In this document: positions 23,925 to 37,096 of the stretch, in pieces | Numbering within the stretch: the first letter of the stretch is position 1 | How the letters are laid out: each line of letters opens with the position of its first letter | DNA from: Chromera velia | Lineage: Eukaryota; Sar; Chromeraceae | Assembly: GCA_018398765.1 (NCBI GenBank) | Contig: JAHBMJ010001361.1 | Span: 35,791-99,790, forward strand | Length of the DNA stretch: 64,000 nt | Reading direction: 5' to 3' | Made by a program: the position numbers and the translations under genes | Notes under the pieces: model-generated | The model's database searches: none | Seen by the model: the letters and a program-made list of their open reading frames with translations, nothing else | What the model was told of the DNA's origin: nothing

Positions 23925-26906
23925 ATGGCGACATTAAATCGCCAGCAGCCCTCTTCGGCCCCCGTGGCCCAGGAAAGCGAAAAAGGAAAAGATACAGAGG
24001 GGGACGAAGTGATCAGTACTCGTCGCTTGGTTTCGGGAGGATTGATGATCTTTGTGCCTGTCAAGCTGAACCAAAAGCTGTTTGAGGTCTTCCACAGCCG
24101 CGCAGCTGGGAAGGACAAGTTGGACCTGCCGAAATACTTGAAGATGATGGAAGACTCCAGGCTGACTGATAAGGGGGTCCGTCCTGGAACCTTCAAGGAG
24201 GCATTCGATCGGGTCGACTCAGAAGGCAAAGAGGAAATCGGTCCGTACATATATATATACAAAGAATTCAACGCATGCACTCCTGGTCCAACTGACGCGG
24301 TATTTGTACCGTTCGTCTGTTCTTCCGTTTGAATATCTACCATCTTCGTTCTTGAGGTCTTTGAGCGTACATTCGCGCGTTTACACGCGTGCGGATGCGT
24401 CCTTCCCCGTGCGTGCGTGTGAGTGAGCGTTTGGGACTTGTTCTTTGTGCTTTGTTGTTTGTATGGCGCCTTGCTGCATGCGCACTTTCTGTGGCAACCC
24501 GTCTATATGTCTTCCTCTCTTTCTGTCTGTCCGTCCGCCCGTCGGTTTGTCGGTCTGCCTGTCTGTCACACTGAGAGCGCGCCAAAAGAAGAGAAGAAAA
24601 CAGAAGAGAATGAAAGGAAGGCTCTGTCTGTCCGTCTGTGTCTGTCTGTCTATGTCTGCTTGTTTGTGTGTCTGTCTGTCTGTCTGTCTGTCTGCCTGTC
24701 TGCCTGTCTGCCTGTCTGTCCGAAAGAAAAGAAGCGTTTCGGAAAAAGTGAAGTGAAGAAAAGACGATATAGTCTGTCAGACTGCACGCCAAAGGAAGAA
24801 ACACAGAGACAGGAAGGAAGAAAAGGAAAGAAGAAAATACAGACTGGAAAGCAAGAACGAGATTGTTTTTCTGTCCGTCCGTCTGCGGGTCTGCTCGTTT
24901 CCCGTTTGCACGCCTCTTGATGTCAATGTGTTTGGCTGCTCGTCTGGATTCAAGTACGGATTCCGTTTGGAATTTTTTGCCGCAAAAAGTTGTCGGATAC
25001 CCTCCCACTAATTTCTCATTCGACTTTCTTGTTTGATCACTTTGCCTGTGTATTCACATCCACATCTTTTTTTATGCCTGTTTGCACGGCTTTCTGTTGG
25101 TCCTTGCATCGCCTGCTGTCTGCTTGCCTGGTCTCTCCAGACTTTGAGCAGTTCTTAAGGATACTCCATATCACCGCCAGGAGACTGAAAGTGACAGACG
25201 CGGAGGACAAGGCGCGTCTAGAGGCAGAGCTCCAGAAGCAGGCAGAGCAGAAAGAGGACGAGACGTCTCCTGTGATGATCAAGGCAGATGGAAAATTCAA
25301 GGGAGGCAAGAAGAAACTCACAACCACACAGGTAGGGGGTAACTTGGTTCGACTTTACGACAGACATCACGCATCCATCCATCAAATATCATTCATTCTG
25401 CAGTCATCGATGCATGTTGAATGCATGAGATTGGGTTTCCATTCCCTCGGATCGTTCTTTCCTTCATTCTTGGTCTGTCCCTCGAAAGAACTCATTCTTG
25501 GTCTGTCCCTCGGATCGTTCTTTCCTTCCTTCATTCTTGGTCTGTCACGCAAAGCTGGAACCTGCGTTGGCTGATCTATCGTTGGTGACATCCATATGCA
25601 CTGAAGGACACAGACATGCTCTGATCGATACAAAGCATCTGTATTGGGCAGCTTGCGCATCTCCATTGAGACACTAAACTAGAGTAGGAAAGGCGGAAAG
25701 AGCAAAAGGAGAGGCAAAGAGGATGAAAAAAAACTACAGAAAGGAAAAGGGAAGCCTTTCTCTCTCTCACTCATTTCACCCTCCTCCAACATTTACAAAA
25801 CACCCCCCCCCCCCTCCCCTCTGGCTGGTGCATGCAGCTCAACATTGTTGTCAAGGCCATAGTCGCGCTGCTTCCCTCCAACCCCACGGACACTCAGGGC
25901 CAACCCCCTGAGGGAACTTCTCAGCCACCACAAAAGCAGCAGCAGCAGACAGAGGCCTTGACAGACGAGCCCAGACACCAGGCCGTTCCTTGCCCTCTGC
26001 ATCACTCTGCGAAGGCTTCTGCAACCATGGAAGATGCGCAGATGAAGAAAACAAAAGACCCAACAAACTACGCCCTGCAACCCCAAATCGCATCCGTCTA
26101 TTCGACAGACCCCCACACAGGGGCACCCCAGCACCTCCAAGGTCAGATGAATGCCCCCCCCTCCGTAGCCACAGGTCCCCCCACACATTTCTATCAAGTC
26201 CCTTTCCATCCACATCCTATCCCACATAACTCTTTAGCCGCACACGTACCAGAAGGCCCTTCAATTCACCAGACTATCACCCCTGAGCATACTTCAACAC
26301 TCAACCAGCAAGCCCAACAACAATCGTATGGAATCCACCAGACCCACTTCAACAAGGCCTGTCCTGTCCCCAGCCCACCAGCGATCCATCAGAGCGCAGC
26401 GCTAGGGTCACCTCGCGGCACTCTGCACGCCGCCCCATTCCAGGGTCCTGCTCCCCCCCTGGCAGCGTTTCGAGGGGGGCTGCGACTGCGGAGCACTGAC
26501 GAAGGCGAACTTCTGACGGCTGCTGCAGGGGGACTTGCAGCCTATCCCTCAAAAGCCGAAGCTCTGGCGTTTCACCCGCCTCCTCACGTGCAACTACAGG
26601 GCAGTGGAGGGATCTCGAAGGCGGGCGTCTATCTGTACTCACCTAAGAGACCCGGTACGTCAGTTTTTCAAAAAGGGGGGAGAAGCTGCGGGGAGGGCGG
26701 AAGGAAGGAAAGAAGGAAGGAAGGAAGGAAGGAAGGAAGGAAGGAACGGGGGCATTTTCTGAAGATTCAGAAACGACCGAAAACTTTTATAATCATTTGA
26801 GTGTCAGAGAAGTCTCTGACTCTTTCCACAACACACTCGCTTAGACGCTTATACACATTCTCTCTCTCTTTCTCTCTCTCTCACACACTCACATACAAAC
26901 ACAAAG

Positions 26907-26944
<38 letters not shown>

Positions 26945-28979
26945 GTGTGAATTCTCTGTTTGCATTGTCCGCCTTCCGCAGGCCGAGGAGAGGTAGAATC
27001 TGCATCGCCGCCAAAGGAGGTCAACGGGGCGCTGGCACAGAGAAGAGAAGAAAGATCCAGACCGCCGCCCCCTGCCGCGACCCCATCAGTCACCCCACCG
27101 GCTCTCAGTGCCGGGGGCACTTCTTCTGGTGGTGCTCCAGTTCCCGTCGCGTTTCACGCCAACCATCCGCACGGGCTCCCGGTCCCTCTGTCACTGGACG
27201 CTGAAGCCAAGAAGGGCGCCGCCCCCCCCCACTGCTGCTGGTGCTGCTGTTATCATCCTGCATTGCGAAACGCCATGGGCATGCAGCAGCAACAGCAACA
27301 GCACATGCAGGCGGAAGGGGTTCCCCTGGGGATGCCTACAGTTGAAAAGGTAGAGCAGGAAATGGGTCTCGAGACCTCGTTGCCAGAGGCGCAGGGAGAT
27401 GCGAAGACAGCAGCATCCCCTGTCTTCTACCTCCTCACCCCCTACTTTCTTGCGAACACTAGAGGCGTATCTGACGAAGAAGCAGGGGAGGAGGTCGACC
27501 CCTCTAGTCCCCCCGTCTTTGTGGCAGGGAAGGCGCAGATTGTCCGTCCTGAGGATGTAGAGTTGGAAGAGGAGGAACAGGGGGGGCAGGGGGGGGAGGC
27601 ACCAGTAGAAGCAGCGGTTTCAGAAGAAGTGCTCGGATCAGCAGATGGGATGTCCAGACGCGATCGTCTTCTCCACCTGCAGCGCCTGCTCCAAGCTGAG
27701 GTCGTCAAGGCTGAGGGGGAAGGGGGGTGGATGGACCCTCTCCCGCCTGTGCAACCTAGGGGAAGGGCACGCAGTTCTCTTCCTGCCGCTCTCTCAGTCT
27801 CTCCCCCTGTTGCAGGAAAGCAACCCGAAGAAAAACCGACTGGAATCCAAGAGAGAAGGCAAAGTGCGCCCATCACTTCTGCTCAGACAAAGGCAGAAGC
27901 GGAAGCGGGTTGCCCCCCCCAGGTCTCATCCGTTGTCTCCGGGCAGGTTGTTACTACTGCTGCTACAGGGCCTCCCGCAGCGGAGGGTCAGGCAGAGAAT
28001 GTACAACAATCTGCCGATTCGGGGCCGACACAGAAGCAGATAAACCCAGGACAAGGAGCGGGGGGTCCATCAGGAGGGCCCACACGAGAGGCAGGCTGGG
28101 GGGAAATGCACACAGCAGCAGGAGGGCTTGGAGGAGGCCTGCCGATGCCTCTCCCCCTACCCACTGTCGTACACTCGCCGGAGCTTGACAAGGCATTGTA
28201 TGGAGTCTTTAGATCTTTCTGCGAATTTGGGGGAAGGGTACCCTCAGAGTGGATGGCCTCCTCTCACTTCGCAAAGTTCGCAAGGTCAGCTGAGGGACCG
28301 ACGGAAAGAAGTTCTTTGTTCTGTAAGTGTTGCAAGCAATTTATATTGATATTCAAGACTGCTCGCGAATGCGCACGCGAGCCCAGACTGTATCACCAAG
28401 GGAGAATTTGCAGCATGAATTTCCGTAAACCGGCATGCAGTGGTGAGTAAGACTTTTGCTCAATCGATATGGCACGTACAAAACCGCATTTCTTTCTGCT
28501 ACAGTTGGCTCGCGTGGCGACCTGGTGTTAACTATTTTTCCCGGGATTCTGAATACTCTTGTTTGTTTGTTGCTCTAAAGGAGTCAATCTCAAAAACACG
28601 TATCCCGAAATCCGAATGAGTCCGTGCATTTTGATTTCGCCTCTGACTGACTGTTGCAGAGATACGGGGCTGGTGGCTCTGGGACCGAAAACTTCACTTG
28701 CGAAGCTGCAGCAACAGCAGCAACAGGCAGAGGGAGGAGGTGCAAGCCGAGGTGCAGGAAGGGAGGGAACTCTTCCCTCTCTTCCTTTGAGCGACCTAGA
28801 CATCGTGTTTGCTCGGGGTGAGTTCCATACTTATTGTATAGGGAACCTTTCTCGTATTGTGAAGACAGTCTTTGTCTGTAGATGGAAGGAAGGAAGGAAG
28901 GAAGGAAGGGATGCTTCAGACAAAGGCTGAAGAGGCGTGCTTTTTTCTCCTTGTTGTCCGAAAAGAAAGAGAACGACGT

Positions 28980-29023
<44 letters not shown>

Positions 29024-29291
29024 CGAAAACCTTCAGGAAAGGAAGTCCACAAGACCGGAATGGCAAAGAAGAGATTCCCGATCGCTGCCTTCCTCTTTCT
29101 CAGTCTTTCTTTGCTCCTTTTCACCTGCCTGCATGGATGCCTTCTCGGGGGAACGCATCTGCATTCACGAAAGCTATCTATCATTCTCTCTCTCTTCACG
29201 TCAGGAGTAATGGATCCACCTTGCAAGCAGACCAATTTAGTGCTCTCTCTACGCATCCTTCCGCAAGTTTTCTACGTGTCTTTCTGCATGC

Positions 29292-29336
<45 letters not shown>

Positions 29337-31606
29337 GCTAGCCTCCCCGCTTGGCTGTCGCTTTGTGTATCTAACTCCATGTTTTTTCTTTGCCTCTGCC
29401 TCTGACTGAATGGCTGGCTGAATGCAGTTCGACAGAGCGACCCGAGGAGGATCAACTTTGAAGAGTTCAAGGAGGTCTGTCCGTCTGTCTGTCGATCTCC
29501 CCGAATGTCCGCCTGTTGTGCATTGCATAGTGTAAAGCTTTGGTTGAAAGGCAATTTGAGAGTGTGATGGACGCTGTTCATTCGTCTTCACAGAAAGTAC
29601 AGAAAGCGACGTTCCATATTGTGTTGTGCTGAGGAGTCTCGCGAGGCTGCCTGTTGGAGTAAATCTATCCAACTTTTGTCTCTCATCTGAGATGAGCGTG
29701 GGCGACTTGAAGAACTCCACTCGAATCATTAGACAGACTCGCAGAAGAATTGTCTCATCTTCTGTGTATTTATTTATTTGGACTTTCCTCTCGATCGCTT
29801 GTTTTCCTACCTACCGACTGCATTCAAGAATGTTTGAATTCTGTCTTGATCATTTGCTTGCTGTCCTGTCCAATTCCTCTGTCCTCACAGGCTCTTGCGC
29901 TCATTGCTTGGCGTCTCCTTCCGGCAGAGGACCCAGGTGATGGCTACCTGAAGCTGATCAAGTGAGTGAGTGAGTGAGTGAGTGAGGTGTCTTCAGTCAG
30001 TACACATACTCAGCTGAGCTGGGTGCAATCATGCATCCATAACTTTTTTGAACACGTGCCAATGAGGGTCTAGATGGGAGACAAATTCGTGAGGCTGATG
30101 AAGGAAAGGAGTGTGGGCGCACATCCCCTAAAAGAAATGCCCTACAAAGGATCGATAGCCGTCCTTCTGTCTGTCTGACATGGATCGCGTCAGCACCAAT
30201 GAGTCACAGGAAGGGAAGGGAAGGGAAGGGATGAATAAGAAGGAAATCCAAAGGAGCGTGAAAGGGAGCGTGCGAGGTTTTGTTCTCGTCTCCTTCAATG
30301 TAGGGCGTCAATTCGCAGCTACAGGGCCGAGCAAAATGATCGATGTACATTATGCGCAAATTATTCATGCAACACTCATGCATTCATCTGCTGTCTCCTT
30401 CCCTCCCTCCCTCCCTGCAGGGACTATATTCTCAGCTGCAGGGCCCAGGGTGGGGGTGTTGCAGAGCCAGTGCTGTACTCTCGGGGACAACTGGTTAGTG
30501 AGGGAGGGAGTTAGTGCTTGGAGTGAGTGAGTGAGTGAGGGAGGGGGGGAGGCTTTTTTATGTCTTGTACACGCAGAGAGACACAGGAAGAAGAGCAGGG
30601 GGATGGGATGTGGCAGAAAGAAGGTTTGCAGGGAGAGCTTCGGGCCTCCTTTGTATTCCATCGGATGGAGCGCAGTTTTCTGTAGATGTAAACAAGTCCA
30701 CTTTTCCCTTTTTTCTTTATTTCTTCACCTTTGTTTGCTCTTTTCGCTCTTGAAGGAACTGGAGGAAACGATGGCGGACGAAGGCGTCGCAGAGACGCTG
30801 AACAGATTGACGGATCCCGGACTCTGTGCACTGACGGGGGCACATAGGTTGGTTCTGCTCTAGGCAGCCAGGCAGCATGCAGGGGGAAAGAAGGAAGAGA
30901 ACATCTTTAGGTCATTTGCTCGTACGTTTTAGTTCTTCCGAATGCCCATCGACTCTCTCGGAACTTCCTTTTCGCATGCATACCGTTTCTTTCTTGCTTC
31001 CACTTTTTTCCGTGACTCTTGGATTCTGTCGAATTTCTTTTTCCTCCATTGTTGTGTGGCCTGCTGGTCGGGCTGGGTGTGTTTTTTTTTGTTTGGCTTT
31101 CAGAATGTCTCTCTGTTTGATTCTTCGGCGGTTTTGCTTGTCGCTTTCTCCCCTGTTCACCGGACTTGCTGCGGGTTTGCTTTTCCCTATTTCTCTCTGA
31201 GCATCACTTTTTCTATCTGATGCGCTTTCCCGCCCTTGCCCTTTTGCTTTCCTTTTCTCGTGAAAGCCAACTTCTATTCGACGACGCTCAATCTACTCAT
31301 TGCGCATTTTATTCCAGAAATTAGAAGTCGGTCAGTATGCTCTTGCTGGAATGCATGCATGGCGGCTAGCTGTCTATCGCTTGACAACTAAGCGACGACA
31401 TTCGCGGTCGAATACAAAGAAGACAAAACGTACTCACGAACGAGAACATAAATGATTGCATGAGTGGATGAATGGATGGACGGACGGATAGGTGGACGAA
31501 TGCATGGATGGATGTTCTGCTTGAATTAACGCATGCATGCAGGTATCGATTCGATCCCATCACTGGGAAGGGCAGGGGCTTTGGAGGTCCGTCAGTTCAC
31601 GACTAG
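23925..31606 (+). CDS. Protein with two p25-alpha (TPPP-type) domains
   Basis: Ten exons join in phase: 23925-24240, 25141-25331, 25838-26654, 26982-28284, 28660-28817, 29428-29474, 29891-29961, 30421-30493, 30756-30847 and 31543-31606, giving 1043 residues. The first p25-alpha-like unit is at about 50-126 (KLFEVFHSRAAGKDKLDLPK ... FDRVDSEGKEEIDFEQFLRI). A long Pro/Gln/Glu-rich, probably disordered middle follows. The second unit begins near 842 (LDKALYGVFRSFCEFGGRVP ... HFAKFARDTGLVAL), has a Gln/Gly-rich insert near 893-915, then DLDIVFARVRQSDPRRINFE, ALALIAW, and the family's typical end LTDP ... TGAHRYRFDPITGKGRGFGG. p25-alpha proteins bind or bundle tubulin, so a microtubule role is likely. 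No DCX domain is seen, so it is not an apicortin. Stops in some single frames (30863) are bypassed by splicing. The middle exons are less certain than the domain exons. Confidence 0.85.
24500..24725. repeat. (CTGT)n-type tetranucleotide repeats in intron 1 of the p25-alpha gene
   Basis: CTGTCTGTCCGT and CTGTCTGCCTGT words fill much of the 900-bp intron, with GAAG-rich stretches after them. Open frames here read as Cys/Leu/Ser repeats and are not genes. Confidence 0.9.
26695..26940. repeat. (GGAA)n and (CA)n microsatellites in intron 3 of the p25-alpha gene
   Basis: A GGAA run at about 26700-26745 and a CT-then-CA run at about 26860-26940 lie between exons 3 and 4. Later introns of the gene hold GGAA (28885-28907), CA (28990-29022) and CTGT (29289-29337) runs. 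Confidence 0.9.
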
Positions 31607-33370
31607 GGAGTGAATAGAATCTGCTCACTTTGTGACTCCTGAGGGAGCAGGTTGAGGGAGCATTTGTGCTGCACGCTTGTATCACCTCACAGAAACCGAG
31701 ACCTTCGGCAAGAAAATTCATCTCTTTAGCGGCCACAGCAGCGAAGAGCAGTACAGGCAGGATACAGCGGAGGTTTGGTGTTTATGTGAAGGAAACACAA
31801 GGAGTATCATTCGGTGAAATTTCAGCGTCATCGAGGTCTTCTTTCTTCTTCTGTTGATTGTGCCCGCTTCGTGCATCTTTCTCTGCTGTGTATGGCGTCC
31901 CTCTGCCTCCCCACTGGCAACCTGAATGTTGACTTGCATGCAGCTAGAGTCATTTTTTTTTCTTTTCTTTTCTTTTCTTTTTTCTTTCTGCAGGTCGTGC
32001 ATCTCCCTGGGCAGACAACACGTTCTGCTGAGTCGACGTTCCTAGCTTTATTTGAGCACGGGAAAGAAGGAGGTTCTTGCGGTTGCTGCAGATCGATCAG
32101 AATTTGGATGAGGAAACTAAGCACATTGAAAGAAGGAAGCGGGGCGGAATAAAGAGTCAACAGACGTCTGCAGACAACACAATGGCATGAAAAAAAACTG
32201 GAGAGCGGATGCATTCCTTCCACCTTGCATCTCTACAGTCCTCTTCAGATCGGCCAAAGGAGTCTTTCTGGCGTGCTTCCATCCATCCTCCTTTTGTCTC
32301 TTTTGTTTTTCTTCGTTTGCGACAAAAGATCGTTGCATTAGAAGTTAATTGAAGAATTCACGGGAGGACGAGCAGGAAAACGGCGTTCAAAGAGGAGCAG
32401 GATCAAGTGCATCGACTTTGCGGAGTAGACTTTTAGAAAATCTAAACGTACAGGAAAGATGACGGTGAATCCGAGTCAATTAGAGAACTGTTCAACTGTA
32501 TTTATTGAGGACGTATCATTTCACGATTGCAGTGTTAAAACTTTTCAAATTGACTCAAAATGGAGTACAAAAAAAAACGTATGTATCTAGCTAATATTTT
32601 ATAGTATTACTTTGATCAATAAGTTATATTATTTGAGCTAGATAAATATTTACTGCACTTGGATACTAGAACTTTATAAAAGGGAAGACAATAGGTTTTT
32701 GTTAGGTTTTTTTCTGATAGACATAGCAGAGTTGAGGTTTAATACTCATGTTTAGAAGATGACAGAGTTCTAGGCAGAGCTTAAAAAATTTTCTTTAAAA
32801 AAAATGTTGATACTGCTAATTTTAGATGTTTTGATTGATTGCCTTAAAAATATAACTAAAAGGAATTTAGTATGTATAAAATGTTAGTTTAGACAATGCA
32901 TAGAGATTAATTATCGTAAAGTATAATAAACAAGACTTATGGGCGCAAGATATAACGTTAGATAAACGTGCAAGGCAACATCGCACGCGAAAGTACGAGC
33001 GATAAGTATACAGAATTCAATCATTACAGAGATTTTTTTTTACAGAGAAAAATTGCACTTTAATTTATAATTAATTAACATGTATGCATGCAATATTAAT
33101 TGCGGCGCCTTTTCCAAAGGTGTTCGAGCGTGCATTTTACCAATCGATTCAAAGAGCAAATGGGCTTTCCAATGGCTAAGAAGGAAGACCGTATGTTTGA
33201 CAGTTCTCCTTTGTAAACAAAAACTAAGATTCTGTTTGCCTGTCTGGAATCATTCACACTACCACCTGTTCAGAAATTATTTTCTTTTAATTACTTTTTA
33301 TTTTGAAAGTTATTTAGAAAGGAGGCTATAAAAAAGTTAAATAGTCAGTTGTTGAATGCCGGGTCTATAA
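31607..33370. other. Downstream region of the p25-alpha gene and AT-rich spacer
   Basis: 31.6-32.4 kb has ordinary composition with no supported exon; it includes a TTTTC run before an acceptor-like CTGCAG near 31990. From about 32480 to 33360 the sequence is strongly AT-rich, with poly-A and poly-T runs and no coding signal. Confidence 0.7.
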
Positions 33371-33390
33371 AATATGATTTACCCTGTATA

Positions 33391-33470
33391 CGACAGAGAG
33401 ATGGCACAGACGCCAGGTATCAAATATCGTGTCACTATTCACTACGATTCTGAAATACTAAGGATACTAC
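33391..33470 (+). repeat. Left arm of an 80-bp inverted repeat
   Basis: GACAGAGAGATGGCACAGAC and the following 60 bases recur in reverse complement at 36575-36656 with a few mismatches. The two arms enclose 3.1 kb of retroelement fragments. Confidence 0.75.
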
Positions 33471-33716
33471 ACATCTATCTAGGGGAGGCTGGCAATGGTT
33501 TCGTTGTCTTCCCCGCGAACTCCCATCTCTCTAGTACAATAGGTGAAATCAGTTCCGAGCCGCTTGCAAAGCGGTTTGGAGAAGAGGAAAGGAACAGGGG
33601 AGTGACTGTCAGGAAGGATCAGGAAAGAAACGGTCTCTCAAAGAGGGCCAAGGAATGCCAAGGATAATCTGAGGAAGAACGGCCTCTTGCATTGCGTGCA
33701 CATAAATCCCAGTCTT

Positions 33717-34010
33717 TTAATTTAAATTTGCAGTGTGGACAGGGATGGGTACAGGGAACTCCCGTACTGTGTAGGCGATGTCCGTGACTGTCCTCAAATA
33801 AGCTTCTCCCACTGCATCCACGTTTGCCCCGACATCTTTCCCCCAATGCGTACGGTTCAAATGCAGCAGTGCGGTATCTTCGGCTGTCAAGGAGACAAAA
33901 AAATGCTTGATGTGTGCACCCTTTGCGTTTGCATCCTTCACCTTGTTTCTTTCAAACAGACACACATGCTCAGAGTGTCCTGTTTTTCCACATTTGCACT
34001 TGTGTTCTAG
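33717..34010 (-). pseudogene. Retroelement fragment with zinc-knuckle-like motif
   Basis: An open stretch on the minus strand begins CKCGKTGHSEHVC, which has the C-x4-H-x4-C core of a CCHC zinc knuckle with altered spacing at the first Cys. It continues into VCLFERNKVKDANAKGAHIK and ends at a stop at 33717. Zinc knuckles of this kind are common in gag-like or LINE ORF1 proteins. The upstream frame is broken. Confidence 0.35.
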
Positions 34011-34594
34011 AGCAAAACAGTCGGAGCGGTCTTTGTGTTGGAGGGATATATCTCCAAAGTAGATATACTGCGCGTACTGCTGTTGCTGCTACGGCTGCTA
34101 GTCTTTTGCTTGTCTATTCCGCATATCCCCCGAATGTCTTTTAAGGATTGGAGTCCACATTTCGACTTGCAAGACTCAAACCTTGATCCCAAGAAGCCTT
34201 AGAGAGAGGAAACGAAACTGCATGTTTTCTCCAGCCTCCCGGGAGCCGGCAGCACGTAAGAATACGGTCTAGAATCTACCACTTGTTCAAAAATTATTTT
34301 TACACTTTCATCTAGTATAACTCTTGAACAAGAGTATATGCAAAGCTCATACTTTATGAATAAACACTAATAAACACTAAATCTATACACTCATACAGAG
34401 TGTTTACTTGAGTATCTTATTCACTGTATATAGATACACTCATAAGACACTATATTTATTTGTGTTTTTCAAAAAACATGAAATTTTTTTGAAGCAAAAA
34501 AAAAAAATTTCCTAGGTTTTTTGTCATTCAAAAGTTTCTTAACTCTGTACCCCTTTTTGCAGGTAGCACACGTGTACGTACGTGTAGACGCCTT

Positions 34595-35191
34595 TTGCTC
34601 TCTCTTTCAAGGCCTTCGTCACTGCTACGTAACAAAAGAGCCTATGTTCAGGCAGCTTGGGCTGTCTACCGCAACCCGTCTGGTCGAAGAGAGATAGAAA
34701 CACCCCGATTTTCTCGCGACTCGGAGGCTCCAGGACCTGTCCGGAGATACAGTGCTCGCCATCCATTTTCCATCAATGCTAACCGCCTGCACCGATTTGC
34801 AAAAACAGCAGGGTCAGCAGCGAGGGGAATGGAGAAAGTGAAGAACGACAGGTACGGGGAGATCTGTCACGAAATCGGTTTCCGTTTTATGCCGCTTGTT
34901 TTTGAAACTTATGGAAGACTAAGGGAGGGAGTAGTAAGGTTTTTGAAGGAAGTGGCAAAGTTGGGAGCAGGGAGGGTAAGGGGTGAGGAGGGAGACAAAG
35001 CAGTCCAAGCAAGGTTGATAGACCGCTACTACAAGCTCTTGTCCTGCACTCTGCAGCGTTTTGTCACAGCAAACCTTCTGTCTTCCATCTATAGCAGGAG
35101 GGGCACAAGGGGCCCCTTCCAGCCCAAGGGTCTGCTCGGAAGGGAAGTGGCCGCATTCTCTGGGTCTTTTAACCGGAAGGGCGCAAACTGA
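34595..35191 (+). pseudogene. C-terminal fragment of a non-LTR retroelement polyprotein
   Basis: A 198-codon open stretch contains DRYGEICHEIGFRFMPLVFE followed by TYGRLREGVVRFLKEVAK. This matches my recollection of the region downstream of the reverse transcriptase in many mobile-element proteins (GxxFxPLVFETYGR). No reverse transcriptase motif is found upstream, so it is truncated. It is preceded by CCCCTTTTTGCAGGTAGCAC, a stretch that recurs at about 36710. Confidence 0.45.
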
Positions 35192-35632
35192 AGGAATTTT
35201 TTTGGCAATGCGAGAAGACAGAAGAGGGATGGGTAAAAGCGTAAGCAAATGATTGAATCGGAAAAGTTTGGGGAACTGAGTTTAAAGAAAAAGTTTTGAT
35301 GGAGTGTTTAAAGCAGGAGTTCTTTGAAGGGATGGAAAACGGGATACACCTCTGCACAATTAAAGTCTTTCTGATTAAAAGGGTAGCCTTTTTTCAATAA
35401 AAAACTGAAGTGTTTCGAAGGTTCTGTTCTGTATCCCCTCTGTCTCTTTTTTCTCTCTTTTGATTGTCCAACCTGTTATGAAGCCGCGATTGATCAGCTA
35501 TATCAGGGTGATCGAAGTCACGCCTATTTTTATCGCTGGTAGTTGTAGGACAGAACAAATCGACAAACTAGGTTAGATCCGCCCCTCATATATGGGGACG
35601 CGGCATATATGAAAAAACCCTCAATCATCAAA

Positions 35633-35937
35633 CGTGTGGGGCCTGGGGCCGAGAAGATGCGCATCTGGGCGAGGACCGTCTTGTGAATCGCGTATGAGCA
35701 TGGAGCATCGGCCACGGAGGCGGCTCTGGGGGCCTGGAAAACTCGACACAGAGTTTCAAAGCAAAACAAAAGTACGTTTCCCTCTGTTGAATGCCTGTCG
35801 TTTCTGTCTTTTGAATTTCTGTCTAGCTCATTGAGCGTGAATGTGTATATATCTGTATGTGTCTGTGGTGTGTGTATGTGTGGAGAGAGAGAAAGAGATG
35901 TGTATATTAATATATAGATGTATCTATAGTGAAAGAG
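35633..35937 (+). repeat. Dispersed repeat, first copy
   Basis: This starts CGTGTGGGGCCTGGGGCCGA and matches 36741-37096 in the same orientation, with scattered substitutions and length changes in the TG/GA-rich end. In the second copy one frame is open from the start of the unit (VGPGAEKMRIWARTVLWI); here the same frame has a stop. Confidence 0.85.
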
Positions 35938-36574
35938 AGAAAAGAGACGCTCAAGGAGAAGATTGAACAGCAGAAGAGCGATCACCCCCCGTACGCAGAG
36001 CGTTTGCTTTGCCTCTCACGGTGCGGATTAGGTCTTGTATGTCAGTGTACGCTTCCAAAACGAATGAGTAGAACTGAAGAAAGACTGACGGATAGGTTTC
36101 TGCAGAGAAGAAACCCAGAGGCTGGGTGTGTATGCTACATGACGTTAATCCTGGTTCTGTCTTTCCTCTGTTGCAGTCGAGGATTCAGATTCCGTTTCGC
36201 CTTGCTCATTTGGGGGGGTTGGGTGGCTGAAAAGTGAAGCTCACCTTCCACTTGTTCACCAGATGTATGGTTCGTTCAAGTGTCCTTTTGAGCGGCGCGG
36301 GACGGAGAGGAGGCTGCAGTGATAAACTGTTTGACGGCAGTCTTCGTCTTCATTCAGCTCAGTGAGTTGATCAGATTCTGCGTTGAAGACTTAGTGTGTG
36401 TCCGCATGTCCGTGTACCGTTGTGTACTGTGAGTGTATTAGCTGTCTCTTGTGTACTCCTCTTTTGCACGGTCGAGTCCTCTGCAATAGTTGGTCGTGTT
36501 GCATAGTGAAATCGTAGACTAAGTGTGCTTTTATACCTATGATGTATCCTTAGTGTCTCGTCATAGCGCCATAA

Positions 36575-36656
36575 TATCCTTGATGTTTCAGAATCGTAGT
36601 GAATAGTGATGCGATATTTGATACCTGGCGTCTGTGCCATCTCTCTGTCCCTAGTG
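36575..36656 (-). repeat. Right arm of the 80-bp inverted repeat
   Basis: Reverse complement of 33391-33470, sharing the stretch that reads GCCAGGTATCAAATATCG on the opposite strand. Confidence 0.75.
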
Positions 36657-36740
36657 TCGGCTAGTGCCATCCCAGAATGCTCTTCTTGCACTTGGTTACA
36701 TCCTCCATACCCCTTTTTGCAGGCAGTACACATGTACGTA

Positions 36741-36987
36741 CGTGTGGGGCCTGGGGCCGAGAAGATGCGCATCTGGGCAAGAACCGTCTTATGGATCACG
36801 TATGAGCATGGAGCATCGGCCATAGAGGCGGCTCTGAGGGCCTGAAAAACTTGAGACAGAGTTTCAAAGCAAAACAAAGGTCCGTTTCCCTCTGTTGAAT
36901 GCCTGTCATTTCTGTTTTTTGAATTTCCGTCTGGCTTATTGAGCGTGAATATGTATATATCTATATGTGTCTGTAGGGTGTTTGTAT

Positions 36988-37019
<32 letters not shown>

Positions 37020-37020
37020 G

Positions 37021-37059
<39 letters not shown>

Positions 37060-37096
37060 GTATGTATTAATACATAGATGTATACATAGTGAAAGA
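36741..37096 (+). repeat. Dispersed repeat, second copy
   Basis: Direct copy of 35633-35937, expanded at the end by (TG)n and (GA)n runs (about 36985-37056). Confidence 0.85.

Noticed and set aside
28285-28450. An excellent GTAAGT donor at 28323 as the end of p25-alpha exon 4
   Set aside because: Using it breaks the phase to exon 5. The GTCAGC donor at 28285 joins FAKFAR directly to DTGLVAL as the family requires.
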